Assembly (NCBI RefSeq): GCF_963583255.1 | Contig: NC_084807.1 | Span: 1,378,872 to 1,442,871, forward strand | DNA from: Pyrus communis | Lineage: Eukaryota > Streptophyta > Magnoliopsida > Rosales > Rosaceae | Direction of reading: 5' to 3' | Length of the DNA stretch: 64,000 bases | Shown: positions 10,601-23,154 of the stretch, in pieces | Layout: every line of letters begins with the position of its first letter | Numbering within the stretch: the first letter of the stretch is position 1 | Notes under the pieces: model-generated | Databases searched by the model: none | Told to the model about the DNA's origin: nothing | What the model saw: only the letters and a program-made list of their open reading frames with translations | Translations under genes and position numbers: made by a program

Positions 10601-12228
10601 TTTCAGGGTGATTTGGACAAAAATTAATTTTAACTTGACTCAAAACACTTAAAAACACAAGTTTGGACAGATTCTAACTAATTTGACACAACAAATAAAA
10701 GGGGATTGGGTTTTTGACGAATTTAAAGTAAAGACAAGTAGATTAAAGACTTAAACAAGTTTGGCACGAAATTGAGGGAAATTATGGGTGATTGGCTAGC
10801 TAGAGGGTTCTTTTCCACACATAACACACTTGCATACAAATCGATTTCCAGTTGCTTTTCCAATAAACCATGAACCTCAACGCCCCAAATTAACCGTGAA
10901 CAACACTAATTAACCCTCAGATTTTCCTTAAGTTATTGAATTGGATGGAATACGCATCGGCAACCAAATTATTCTTCAATAGTTCCCTACATGAACAACA
11001 TAATAGAGATACAATCAAAGATCATTAAGCTTTGTGAAAATCATAAACATTGACAAGGCATTCGTAACTATGAATAGCATGATACTTCTACCAGGAATTT
11101 ACTTAACACAATTGTGACTATCAACCTCCACTACTTATAAATATATAAGTTCATAATAATTAGGTGAAACTCCCTTATATTCTAGCATCAAATTCATGCA
11201 TGCAAACTAAGTATGCATCCTTAATCAACAAACAAGAATAAGTTCTGCATCTAACAGTTAAGTAAATTGCATTCATGAATTATGAAGTCACAACTGGAAG
11301 TAATCAATTCATATTGCAAATATGTTCATGGCTTTGAATTCTCCTCTAGCTAAAACGAGTTTAGCTCCTCATGTTCGCAATTAAACAAAGATAACTTAAA
11401 TTAAACATTGAAAACAAAAGATAGAATACCCCTAGAAACGTTCCAGCAATCCAAGCTCGAATGGCAGGGTACGGCTCCAAGGGTCTCCTCTCTTTTCTCC
11501 TTGCAAAGCTGCGGCACAAGGGTGATTTTTGTGTATGATGGATGTGTGGTGTGAATTGTGGTGAGAGATGGGTGATGAATGATAGGTGCAACACTATGTA
11601 TTTATAGGGAGAAAGGAAGGCATGACAAGGGTTGAAAAGGAGGGGAATTAGGATTCCAAATCAACAAGGGAATAGGACACTCTCAATCAGATTCCAAGGA
11701 AGACAAGGAATGATCCTTGCGGCATGAAACATGACTTCTAGAAGGGATACATGTAGCATACTTTTAGGGATAGGGATAGGGCTTCTAGAAACCTGATTTG
11801 TAGGTATCCTAGTGTCATTGGATGTCCTCCTTGCAGCTGGAATTAAGGTAGATAAGGTTAGGATAGGATAAGATAAGATACGGTTGGATAAGGTTTGGAT
11901 AAGATAGGGTAATTTGGATAATGTTTCCTTTTTCTTAGCTGATTCCTTATCTTCCAAGTCTTTGATTTAATTCTTCCAGATGTTAAGCACATTCCTAGCC
12001 CTTCTTGAACTTCAAATTTGTCCATCCACCTTGCTCCATGCATGTGTTATCCATTCCAAGCCCAAAACTACTCTAAAATGCTCCAAATTGCACTTTCTTG
12101 CCAACTTTGTCATTTGAACCTACAAACACACGAAAATAGCTTAATCACTATAATAAATAGAAACTAACTAAATAAATGTAAGGAAATAGGCTAACAAAGT
12201 TGCATAAATATGCTCCTATCAATATGTT
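10600..12228 (-). mobile_element. Probable solo LTR or LTR fragment, minus orientation
   Basis: Read on the minus strand the segment starts TGATAGGAGCATATTTATGC at 12228. It contains a TATA box (CTATAAATACATAG near 11593-11608), then a leader with 'aggagaaaagagaggag' and a 'gaggagctaaactcg' stretch, as in many plant LTRs. No gag, pol or tRNA-primer site was found. The lower boundary is uncertain because I could not match a target duplication. Confidence 0.5.
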
Positions 12229-13137
12229 TCCTTAACTTCACAAAACATTTTGCCGTTTTTCACTATAAATAAACCCGAATACTCTTCTCGAGAAAACATT
12301 AGAAATTCGTGATTTCATAGCAACTAACGAGTCACTCAAAATGGTTTAGAACAAGAGAATTATTTTCGTAACACAATCAAACTAGCTATTGGTGTTGTTA
12401 AGTTTCTTTAGTCCTACAAATCTATATCATTTCAAGTTGTAATCTTTGAATATGCATACCAAGAATGATGAAGTTCATGTTCAATCGAATCGATGAATTA
12501 CCAGATTATATGAATACGTTCTGCCCAGTTTAGGATATGACTAATACATCTCTTTTATAATTACTATAAAAGTTTTTTTTATTGTCTATTCTAAATGTTT
12601 TATAATTACTATTCTGTAGTTTAGTGGTTGTAGGTAACCACCACAGAATCTCTTTCATCCTCTTCTTCTTCGTCTTCCTCATCATCAAGAGGAAGAGAGG
12701 GAGCTGCTAGCAGACTTGGAGTTGGAGGTCAAGCAGACTAGACTCCCAATCTTTCTGGATCTAATGTGGCCTGTCAACGGCGGTGGAGAAGTGTGAAGAG
12801 AATGGAGCATCGGTTGGGGCTACGGATGGACTACTTTTTGAACTTGCAAAGAAGAACAGACACATAAACTGTTTCAGAAACAAGTTTTTGGAATTTTGGA
12901 GAGGTAATAATATTCATGTGCATAGAAGGAAGAGGGTATGTTGCTGTAATTTGTATTGCCAACTGTAAAGGAAGTTTTCGTTGTTGTAGTCAGTTTTTTA
13001 GTCAACTAATTAGAGGACTTAGCTTGTGTATGTTACTAGATTGTATAGGTTTTGTAGTTACACACAATTTTTCTTCTTACATAGTAGGTACTAAACAATA
13101 CTTTAGTTTGAATATTTAAATATTCAAAATCCAAAAG
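12229..13137. other. Intergenic, nothing firmly recognised
   Basis: A short open frame at 12783-12968 has no resemblance that I recognise. The rest is AT-rich. The right edge meets the T-rich tract I take as the poly(A) end of the minus-strand LINE. Confidence 0.4.
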
Positions 13138-16100
13138 CCTTTTTTTTCTTTCTTTTTTTAAATTTTGGGAAATCTCGACGGTACGAGAGAAATTTTATTG
13201 ATAAAGTAAAAATAAGTTACACTTAGTCAGGGGAGACATAAACCTAATCTCTCATAGTACAAGGAAAAAAAAAGCTAAAAAAAAAAAAAACCATGAAAAA
13301 GAAGGGGGGGGGGGGGGTGGGACATAAAACCTTACCCTTCTAGAAACGAAAACAATAATGGTACAGTGAAAAGAGGGGGGGGGGGACATGAAACCTAACC
13401 TCTCTAAAAGCAAACCTAAAAGGTCTAAACCTGCAAAACAAATCAAGCAGGTTAAGAAAAGAACATAAGAAAGTCAGACAAACTTGTATGCCGAGATGCA
13501 CATTAAGTTAAGAAGCGAAAGCCAGGAAACCCAACATAGTCTGAAAACAAAGCAGCATGAGCTGCCACTGGAGGGGAATCATGCAATACCAAAGTTGGTG
13601 AAGACAAGCCCATGTTAGCAAAATTGTCTGCAACAACGTTTCCCTCGCGATATATGTGAGAGGCGTAGAAACTCGTCTTCCAAATACAGTCCAAACAAAT
13701 AGACCATTGTGTACAAAGAGGCCAAGGAGGAACAAAATCAATTGATTGGAGAGCAGAAATAACACTAGAAGAGTCACTTGCCAACCAAAGACAATGCCAA
13801 CCCAACTAATATGCAAACTCTATACCAATAATAATTGCTGATAATTCTGCAAAGAAAGGGTTACGAAGACAGATCCCTTGGCAGAAACCACCAAGAAATT
13901 GACCATAACAATCCCTGAAATCTCCTCCACAGGCAGTAGGACCAGGATTTCCTTTACACAAACCATCTGTATTAAGTTTAATCCAAGGAAACCAAGGAGA
14001 AGACTAAAGCACAGGACGAACAGTCGACACCTTGCGAGGAATAGATTGGATCCACAAAGAAGAAATGATATGTGTGTCAAAACTCTGAGCGTAACCAGGA
14101 ATAAACTTCCCACCATACACAATCCCAAAGTATATAAACATGCAAAGGCAATGAAAATATATTGGGCAACCCTAAAAAATAAACTTATTTTGAGCTTTGC
14201 AAATAGCTGAAATAGTAGAAAGACCCAAAAAAATCCAAAAATTATGCAACTGTTTGGAAAAAGGGTTTATGTATATAAGCATCCCAAAAGATAGCCAAAG
14301 AAGCAGATAAAGGCAAAGGGGTACCAAATTGACATGCTAACCACCTCTGAAGTTGCCTAGATATCCGATAACCAAAGAAAAGATGAACAGTAGATTCTTC
14401 AAAATTATGACATAAACAACAAATGGACACCAAAGAAATTCCACGTCGTTGTAGTGCACCTTCGATAGGAAGTTGTCATGAAAAAATGCCAAGCCAAAAT
14501 AGATAGTTGAGGTGGAATAAAATGTCGCCAAATAACTTTAGCCTAAGTACAATCCATATGTTTTTGGCGAATAATATGACAGCTAGAAGAAAAGGAAAAT
14601 TTCCCAGTAGACGTAGGTTCCCAAATCAATTTGTCATCTTCTACATTTAAAGGCAAAGATAAACGTAGAATCTATTGCACCACAGAAGGGAATAAATCTC
14701 CAAAATAATCTGGCAAAGACCAACTTTGAGCTTCAATAACATTTAAAACCCTAGGAAGAACTGTAGGTGAAATGATCGAAGCTAATGAAGGGCCAGTAAT
14801 CAGGCCATCAAACCATTTGTCGAACCAAAAGAAAACTAATCTCCCATCACCAATAATCCAGCGACTATTGTTATTTAGAATAGGCAAAGCGCGCTTCAAA
14901 CCATGCAATAGAGAAGATCGTAAATAGATATCTTGCTTTTTGTAAGGTTCAAGAGGAAAACGTTGGCGAGCAAAAGAATCCCATAAAGAAGATGATTGTA
15001 AAGCATCCTAGCCAAAACTAAGCAAAGCCGTCAAAGTTCAAAACAACCAAATCATGAAGACCAAGCCCCCCTCATGCTTAGGTCCACATACCATACTCTA
15101 ATCAACAGTTACTAACTTTCGTGTTGCCACGTTCCCTGACCAAATAAAATTCCTTGCACAAGCAGAAATATGCTTTAAAAAGCAAGCTGGCCATTGATAA
15201 ACTGAGAAGTTATGAAGAAACAAGCTTTGATAAACAAATTATACCAACTAGAGCCGTCCAGCCATTGAGAGAAGTTTACCTTTTCAACCTGAAAGTCAAG
15301 CTTTAGCCTTATCTACCAAAGCTTGGAAGTGAATTCTCCTTGGCTTACCACGAAAAATGGGTACCTCAAGATAAGTGAAAGGAACAACACCTATACGAAA
15401 GCCAAGATATCTCAAGACATGTACTCTACGATGGGCAGAGGTAGAGCCGAGATAAAAAGTACCCTTAGTTGCATTAACAAGTTGTCCCGATGCACAACTA
15501 TACTCATCCAAAAACTTTCGAAGAGAACGAAGAGATCGAGCATTCCCATGACAAAAAAAATAAAAAGATCATTAGCATATAGCATATGGGTTGGAGGTCA
15601 ACAACCCCATGGAGTTGAAATAGCAGTGATCCATCCAGTAGAGAAAAACAAATATAAACCTCTGCTCAAAACTTCCTTTGTTAGACATAAAAGAAGTGGA
15701 GAAAGAGGATCTCCCTGATGTACACCTTGAGAGCAAGAGAAAAATCCATGAGTTGTGCCATTTATCAAAATTCAAAGACAAGCTGACTGTAACAAAACAT
15801 GCACCCAATCCACAAAAATATGAGAAAATCCAAAGCTAGAAAGCACATGGAGAAGAAAATTCCAGTTTAAAGTATCAAAAGCTTTAGCAATATCAACTTT
15901 TATGCCCACATCACCACTTTGTCCATAAAATTGAAGCCTTTTGAAACTAGCCCAATGCATTCAGAAATACGTCTACCCTTCAAAAATCTGTTTGCTGAGG
16001 AGAAATTATGTGAATGGCAATAAGGCTTAGCCGATTAGCAAGAATCTTGGGAATAATTTTGAACAGAAAGTTAGCAATAGCAACAAGCTGATACTGAGCA

Positions 16101-17472
16101 ATGATGGTAGCCCCATCCACTTTAGGGATAAACACTACAAAGTTGCAATTAGCATTAAGATAAAGCCAGTCACGCATAAAAAAATCTTGAACAAAAGCAA
16201 TAACATCCAAACCAATAATATCCCAGCACGACTGATAGAAAGAACCAGTAAAACCATCAGGTCCTGGAGCACTCGAATGATCCATAGAAAAAACTGCATT
16301 TTTAATCTCATCAGCTGAAGGTAAATAAGAAAAGGCAAGATTTTCCTCTTCATTAACCATAGGTGGAATTACACCACAAATATCTTCAATTCCACTTGGA
16401 ATGGACGACAAGTTATATAAAGATTGATAATAGTTTACCACATGACCAGCAATATCAATAGGGGAAGAAAGTACATTATCACCATCCAAAATAGTAACAA
16501 TCTCGGAAGACGAATGCCTACCTCGAGCGTAAGCATGGAAAAAAAAAACAGTATTACAATCACCCTCTATAAGCCATTTAACACGAGCACGATCACTCTA
16601 GAAAGCTTCTTGCATACGAAGAGCATCGAGGACAGCTGCCTTAGCAACAACTTCCTCATTAAACCTCTCTTGAGAATTCTCATCAAAAGAAATAATATTT
16701 TGGATGTTATGAAGTCTTTCATTAGCAAAAGTAACATTTCTATAGACATTACCAAAAACATTAGAGTTCCATTCTCAAAGGCAGCGCTTAAGAACCTTGA
16801 GCTTTTCCAACATAATAAACATGGGACACCCATAGGCAATAGTTGACTGCCAACACTTTACAACCAAATCAGAAAAGCCTGAATGTAAAGTCCACATGGA
16901 CTGAAACCGAAACGGTAGGGACCCTCCAAGAACCTTAGCAGAAAATGAGAAAACAAGACAATTATGATCAGAAACTACCTTGGGCAAAGCTGAACAACTA
17001 GTATGAGGCCAAGACTGTAACCAACGTGTGTCACAAAGAGAGCGGTCAAGACACCTCTCCATATACACATGGACACTCCAACCATTAGCTCAAGTATAAA
17101 AAGTACTAGTAGTATCCATATGGGTAAAATTACAAAGCTTAGTAGTGCTACAAAAGTCCTTACATGAAGCTCGAGAAGGCAGATGGCCACCTATCTGTTC
17201 ATGAGCTCCAAGAATAACATTAAAGTAACCAATTGCCATCCTTGGTACTGTAGTATGAAAACAAATATTTAAAAGATTGCACCATAAAGCACGACGAAGA
17301 CATGCAGTAGTAGCTACATAAATAATAGTAAGCTGAGAAAGAACATCATCAAAAGAAGCCTGAAAAGTAATCTATTGAGCTGAAGAAGAAATCAAAGTAG
17401 GGGAACAATAACCTATAGAACACAAAACCTAAATATTAGGTAGTAAACCATCCCTGATATTAGCAGTAAGCA
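13138..17472 (-). mobile_element. LINE (L1-type) pol, main part, degenerate
   Basis: In minus-strand order there are endonuclease remnants (16770-17470, with NVILGAHEQIGGH and the SDHNCLVF histidine motif), a reverse transcriptase (about 15300-16500, with SAPGPDGFTGSFYQSCWDI, a KVDIAKAFDTLNW motif, and LYANDLFIF where YADD is expected), a zf-RVT-like segment with CCLCHNFEESTVHLFF (about 14240-14450) and an RNase H-like segment (13503-13805). A T-rich tract at 13138-13160 is the probable poly(A) end. Many frameshifts and stops make it inactive. Its 5' portion lies beyond the solo LTR, at 19479-19990. Confidence 0.85.
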
Positions 17473-19478
17473 TGTAACGATCTGTCCCAAAATATTGAAT
17501 TTTTATAATTTTAAAACGTGAAATTACGAAAATGCTCATTCGAGGCAAAAATGTTGACTTTTGTTAACCGCATTGTCGTGTCACGTAAGATTCATTTCCT
17601 TGACGTTTCGTTGTAGTATTCGTTGTTAGGAACACGTGGGTGCAAGGAGAATGGAATTTGGAGTTACGATGAACGCTTTACGGAATTCAAAACTTAAGAG
17701 CATTTTGGTAATTTTCAAGTAAAGATATGTTCCACCTTGGATCATTCTGGGACGACACATGGCAGTTTTGCCCCCATTTTCTGGGGATATTCTTCCCGTG
17801 ATTCCCCTATCTTTCTCTCTAAAACTCTCTCTTTTTTCCCCTCTCTTTATGTTTGTCTTTCCCTGGTAAACACTTTCCCTTTCTCTCTGTTAGTTCCTTT
17901 TTCCCCGAGCACACTCACGACACCATCACTACTCGTCATTCTCTCTGGTGAGCACCACGAACCACCACCATCCTCTAGCCTTCTCCTGCATCCTCGAACT
18001 CGAATGAAGGGCACGAATCACCGAGCTAGGATGTGAAGGAAGAACTCCAGCGAAATTTCTCATCTCTCCGATTTGGGTGTTTTGGTGAAGGTTTATAACT
18101 AAAACAACTCGCGAGGTTAATTTCAAGATTCCGACGAGAAACCCAGCGGCTTTCGAGCCATTTTCACGACCTTCAATAGGTGCATCGGTGGGAAGTGACT
18201 CAATCCTCCCTAGTTCGAGCGGCTACCAGGTAACAAAATATTTGTAAGTAAACCCCTTCTTAAATTGGATGTTTTTATAAAATATTAGGCTTGCATGCAT
18301 TTCATATTTCATGAATGAAGCATGTTTTATATTACATTTTACGGATTTCTATAGTTATGATTTATTTAAATTGCTTTTACAAAATATTTATGATTTATCA
18401 AATTTACGTTTTACTAAAGGTTAAGAATTATCGGATTCTTGTATATGAAATTCTATGGCTTTCAAATATGATTTATTTTACAGATTTATGAATATGAGTT
18501 ATCATGGATTTATGAGATGAGTCTTTGAGCTTTTAAGATCCGGTTTTGATGTGAGACTTTTGAGGTATGTTTTCGATGTTTATCTAGTGGGTTATCATAC
18601 AACACATACACACAACCGAGTATGTAGATGTCTATGGCCATAAGACACAGTTGATGATATTTATGACATACCTCCAGCTTCACTAGCCCTGAGCTAGTGT
18701 CGATGTGATATGTTATATGTATATGTTTCTTCTCTAGCGTAACCCAGAGTCGTATAGCTTTACCTTCGGGTAATGGACCCACTGCATATACATATATATA
18801 GATACATCCTTTCTTTGGCATAACCCAGAGTCCTATAGCTTCACCTTCGGGTGATGGACCATGATTTCTTCACTGGCATAACTCAGTGTCATACAGCTTC
18901 ACCTTTGGTGATGGTTATGCCTTCAGGTCATTATGATACCCCTAGTGAGTACAACATTGATGAGATTTATGGATTTGCCCTCGGGCGGCAATAGAAGCAT
19001 CATTGAGCATTGTTTTACACGTACTTATTTTACGAATGTTTTTCATGGCATGCTAGAGTTTTCAGAAAACCTATTATGTAGTATTATATGTGTTTTCAAA
19101 ACAGGGGGTTAGTATGTTCATAAATAAAATGGTTTTGTTATTATTAGTAGTTTTATTATAAACTTTGGTCCACTCACTCTTTTGGTTTTGCGCCCCCTTC
19201 AGGATTTAGGTTCGAGGCACACGATCTTGGCGTCAGGGCACTTCCGCTTATGTATCTTCGAATCTTCTTAGTGTAGGACTTATTCCTTTATTCGTACCTT
19301 TCTATAATAATTATTTCAATTATTTTTTATTAGTTGTATGCTCTGAACACGATTCTGCATTAGCATATTTCTTTCTAATCACATATTTTAATTTGTATGC
19401 ATGTTTAAAATGGCTTCGTCGCCCTTGGGGGTCGGCCAGCATCTTGATATTTAGGGATATCAGGATTGGAGTGTGTCA
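17473..19478 (+). mobile_element. Solo LTR (2.0 kb) inserted in the LINE
   Basis: It starts TGTAACGATCTGTCCC and ends GGATTGGAGTGTGTCA, giving TG..CA ends. It is flanked by perfect 5-bp AAGCA duplications (17468-17472 and 19479-19483). Removing it rejoins the LINE endonuclease region to its upstream part. No gag, pol, primer-binding site or second LTR is present. The interior has a short tandem repeat built on 'cataacccagagtc.tatagctt.accttcgg' (about 18730-18910). The right end resembles the terminal 'gtcggccagca' text of the LTR at 53124-55451, so the two belong to related families. Confidence 0.9.
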
Positions 19479-19990
19479 AAGCAAAGAAAGGCCTAATGAA
19501 TTCCAATAAGATGAAGGAATAGAATTAAAAGTAACTGTAGGTTCGGAAATGCAAACCAAATCCGGATGATGGGAATGATAGACATTGGAAAGCTCCATAC
19601 ATGTGTCAGAATTACAATATTCCAGTAAACTAGCTTCATTTGGAGGTAGCAATAACTTGTCTTCTTGCCCTAGTGACATAGGGTTCGTCTTGCCTAGCTA
19701 CATCATCTTTTTATTTTTTTTCTTTTGTTTTTTTGTTTTTTTTTTCTGCTGAGATTTACTTAAAACTTAGAGTAAAGTCATTTCGATCCATCCTCACATC
19801 CACAACACTGATCTCTTTTGTTAAATAAACCAGGTGGGACATCCCCGTCAACCTCGTAAGCAACATGGTCACTATTATTTCCTTCAGCAGGCTCACATCC
19901 AATCTCCCATTAAAGAGGACCATTTTAAATGCGAAGGGGGGGAATAGAGGTATTACCAATACTATTGGCTGGTTGTAACTCTAGAAACGG
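19479..19990 (-). mobile_element. LINE 5' portion, continuation beyond the solo LTR
   Basis: The minus frame at 19476-19679 includes SNVYHSHHPDLVCISEPTV, typical of the start of a LINE endonuclease domain, and runs through the LTR junction into the remnant at 17470. Further upstream, 'EGNNSDHVAYEVDGDVPPG' type text in a broken frame (about 19800-19890) may be the end of the region preceding the endonuclease. The 5' boundary is not defined. Confidence 0.7.
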
Positions 19991-20711
19991 TCTGTCTGAA
20001 TTTGTTAGTAAATGCCCATGATTTTCTGTCTGAATTTAAATATTTTTATCTAAAATGACAAAATTGGCATAAAAACATGTAATTAGATAATTGGACTTCG
20101 TCCCAACCAACCTATGCTTTTGGAACTGGATCCAAAAGCCCGTAACTTATTTTGTAGTCTTTATGAGCTGGGTTGAATCTCAATGTGCATTTTTTATTTT
20201 TGATTTATTTTTGTAAGTTGCCTTCCTTTTCAAGGGTAAATTGCCTTCCTGCAAGCAAAAGAGCAGTTGAATCCCAAAGGGCGTGAAATTGTGTAGAATC
20301 TGACTCGAAAAGAGATAAAGTGGCAGATGAAGGAAGGCTTGTTAGAGTTATGTAAAACTAGTCCTTGTCTCCCCCTCTTTTGCTTGCAGTCCCACGAACT
20401 TAGATTTAGCAAACAATTTTTTTCATGTTAGTTATATCAGAGAGGGAGTTGGATACATAATGAGGGAGGAAGAGGTATGGTAGAATTCACCGTCAGTGGA
20501 TGATCGAAGGGCCTCATTTCATTTCGCCCGTTGGCCCCTATAGCAAGGGCTGGCCATGATTACATCATGTGTTTTAATAGAAATTGTGAGAAATTTTATT
20601 TTTTAAATTATTAACTTTTTAACACACATATCCCACAATTTATATAATGACATGTAATGGACCACTCATTGTACCGATCACACTAAAAAATCTCTCGAGT
20701 AGAAGGAACTT

Positions 20712-21510
20712 CTGCTGTCTCCTATTTTGTGTCTCCTTTTGTATCTCATTTCTAATTTTTCTAACACTTGTCCCTCTATTTAACTCCATATCTAACACTA
20801 TTAAACTTTCAATTAAGTTTAATTAAAAAGACTAAAAATTGAAGTTAAACAAAAAAACCAAAATCCCTTCCCAACCAACATCTCACAATCTCCTCCCCAC
20901 CATGCTTGTCAGCTGCATTTTCTCACCATCGGCAAGGTTTCCTTTGTTGGGGATGTATGATCTAATTATACTCCAAGCATTCTTTCTTTCTATTTATCAC
21001 TCTTCCTCTCTCTCGTCGGCGAAGCCGAATCGGATCTTGGAGTCGGCTTTGCGTCGGTTTAAATCTCGGTGTTTGTTCAATCCTTACAGATTTCACCATC
21101 TGCTGGGTTTCCTTTCTTTGTATTTATCTCTCTTCCTCCCTCTTGTCGGCGAAGATGAATCGGATCTTAGAGTTGTCTTTGCGTCGGTTTAAATCTCGAC
21201 ATTCGTCATCGGTTCAACCGTTACAGATTTCACAATATTCAATTGATTAGATATCTTCCTTCAATCCCCAAATCCTAATAACTTGACAGAATGTTTGCTA
21301 GTTCTATAGTATGCCGATCGGCGGCTATGGGTTGAAGTGGGTGGAACTCAGGAGTTTATTCTTGATTTTTGTATTACTTTAATTTTTAGTTTTTTTATTT
21401 AATTTTATAATAAATTAACAGTGTTAAATTTGAGTTCAGTTAAGGAATACGTGTCAAAAATTAGAAAATGAGACACACACAGAAGACACGAAATAGGGGA
21501 CATTATATCT
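20712..21510. mobile_element. Non-autonomous TIR element (~0.8 kb) with internal tandem repeat
   Basis: The ends are inverted over about 100 bp: left 'gtctcctattttgtgtctcc...', right '...gacacgaaataggggac'. Inside, a unit of about 115 bp with CGAATCGGATCTTGGAGTCG and TTTGCGTCGGTTTAAATCTC is present twice (about 20985-21085 and 21110-21230). No transposase is present. The interior could be captured host DNA. Copies C and H lack the element. Confidence 0.6.
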
Positions 21511-21529
21511 GTGGCCCTCCATTTAGGGC

Positions 21530-21960
21530 ACTAATATAGTGGTAGCTAAAAAATGTGTAGTTTTTCGCTAGAAAGATGATCAATTACGAAATGCATCAAC
21601 TAGTAATCATATCACAGTGCATCAAAAAAGTAATAATGGAGTTACAAATCCTAGACAAATATGAAATCAGAAATCATGGCGCCTTTGGCATCTTATGTCA
21701 ACTTTGGCTGCTCACCTTTTTGTCAACTTTGGACAGATATGAAATCATGCCATTTAGGGCACTAACATAGTGGTAGCTATCTGAACCTTTTAAGATGTGT
21801 GATTTTTCGTTAGAAAGATGATCAGTTGCGAGATGCGTCAACTGGTGATCATACCACAGCGCATCAAAAGAGTAACATTGGAGTTACAAATCTAGACAGA
21901 TATGAAATCAGAAATCATGGCACCTTTGGCACCTTTTGTCAACTTTGGATGCTCACCTTT
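21530..21960. repeat. Internal direct duplication (~200 bp, two copies)
   Basis: The segment from 'ggcactaatatagtggtagct' to 'caactttggctgctcacc' is repeated from about 21757 to 21960 with scattered substitutions. The other flank copies (32200, 56775) have it once, so the duplication is private to copy B. Confidence 0.75.
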
Positions 21961-22732
21961 AATCCCTTGTTTTGGGGGATACACGTGTAGATTACTTTAG
22001 CATTGTGTTTGATGTAATCGCTTAAATTAAAGAGTCCTTGTTAGGTGATAGCTTTATCCGGTCTGTAGGTTTTAGTCTAAGGATGGTTGGTTGTAACCAG
22101 TCTCTTTTGCTTTATATGTGTTATTGTACATTCACACAAGATATGAAATATACCAGAAACTTAAACCAAATTTCTACAAGTAAACTAGCGGTGTATTTTC
22201 CTAGTTTGGATCTAGTGTTCTTAAGCTTTGAGAAGAATGCATTCGACAGAAAATTCACTTATCAATTTTTGCGAGAGTAGAAGGTCCTGAACTACATCTA
22301 GGTTATTTAGTAAGAGAAATCTGCTGCGTCCTTCCTTCTAGAGAGTGAGTAAGGACAGCTTGAACATTTAGCTTGGACCAACTCTGTGCCATTGCCGGAA
22401 GTTCATAAGAATTGACAGTTGTGCATTTGTACGAGGGCATGTCGCATAGGCACTTGTGGCCTGACGCCTGCAACGGCAGACACATTGAAGAACGACGAAA
22501 TTGCAAATTAAGATTTCTTTGAAGACAGTAAAGCAAAACAGCTTCAACTTGATCTTTTTTATTTGGAGTTATTTTGAAACATTACATATTACACATGACT
22601 CATGAGCCATATACGAAAGATCCAAAAGCAACTTTTGAGCATGTTCTTAAGACACTTCTGAGGCACTCTGCAGATCACATTAAAAGATTTAACCGGAAAA
22701 ATATAATGTCCAGCATCTCTTTGGAATACTTA

Positions 22733-23073
22733 GGCCTGGTTTGGTACTGAGTTGATTCTGAAAAAAACTAGTATAAAAAAAAACTGGGAGCTATTTTTGT
22801 GTTTGGTAAACATTCAGCTTCAGTTTTTTTTTCACAATTTTGGGTGAAGAAAAGCTAAAAACAAGAAGCTGCAAAACCCAGCTTTGAAAAACCGACTTTT
22901 TTTCACATCTGTTTTACATAAAAGTTTACCAAAACTATAATACTATTTTTTTTTTCAAAAGCACTTTTACAAAAAAGTTTACCAAACACTCTGCTGCTTT
23001 ATTCCACAGTTGCTTATTCTCACAGCACAGCAGAAGCAGCTTTTTTTCAAAACACATCAATACCAAACTAGCC
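22733..23073. mobile_element. PIF/Harbinger-type MITE (341 bp)
   Basis: The ends GGCCTGGTTTGG and CCAAACTAGCC are inverted, and TTA duplications flank the element (22730-22732 and 23074-23076). The paralogous flanks of copies C (about 32797), F (about 45257) and H (about 57430) read straight through the site with a single TTA. It has no coding capacity and lies about 80 bp beyond the stop codon of reductase B. Confidence 0.9.
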
Positions 23074-23154
23074 TTAAGCACATAACAAACTTCATTTCCC
23101 ACTTATTTGAACACCTCGTGCACTAAATTAACAAATTGCTGCAGGTTGCAGAAT

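Larger units (their letters stand above)
20041..22729. repeat. 3'-flank block of reductase B, shared with copies C, H, F and I
   Basis: From 'tatttttatctaaaatgacaaaattggc' onward this block is paralogous to 31571-32790 and 56233-57430, and in part to 44795-45260 and 60596-60990. Recognisable marks are the GCCCGTTGGCCCCTA stretch, the 'gcgtcaactggt' stretch and the CACATTGAAGAACGAC stretch. In this copy it is expanded by an inserted TIR element (20712-21510) and an internal duplication (21530-21960). A frame at 22303-22536 on the minus strand is not conserved as coding in the other copies. Confidence 0.8.

Noticed and set aside
13306..13386. G-runs as a functional G-quadruplex
   Set aside because: Simple homopolymers in the degenerate 3' part of a LINE; no supporting context.
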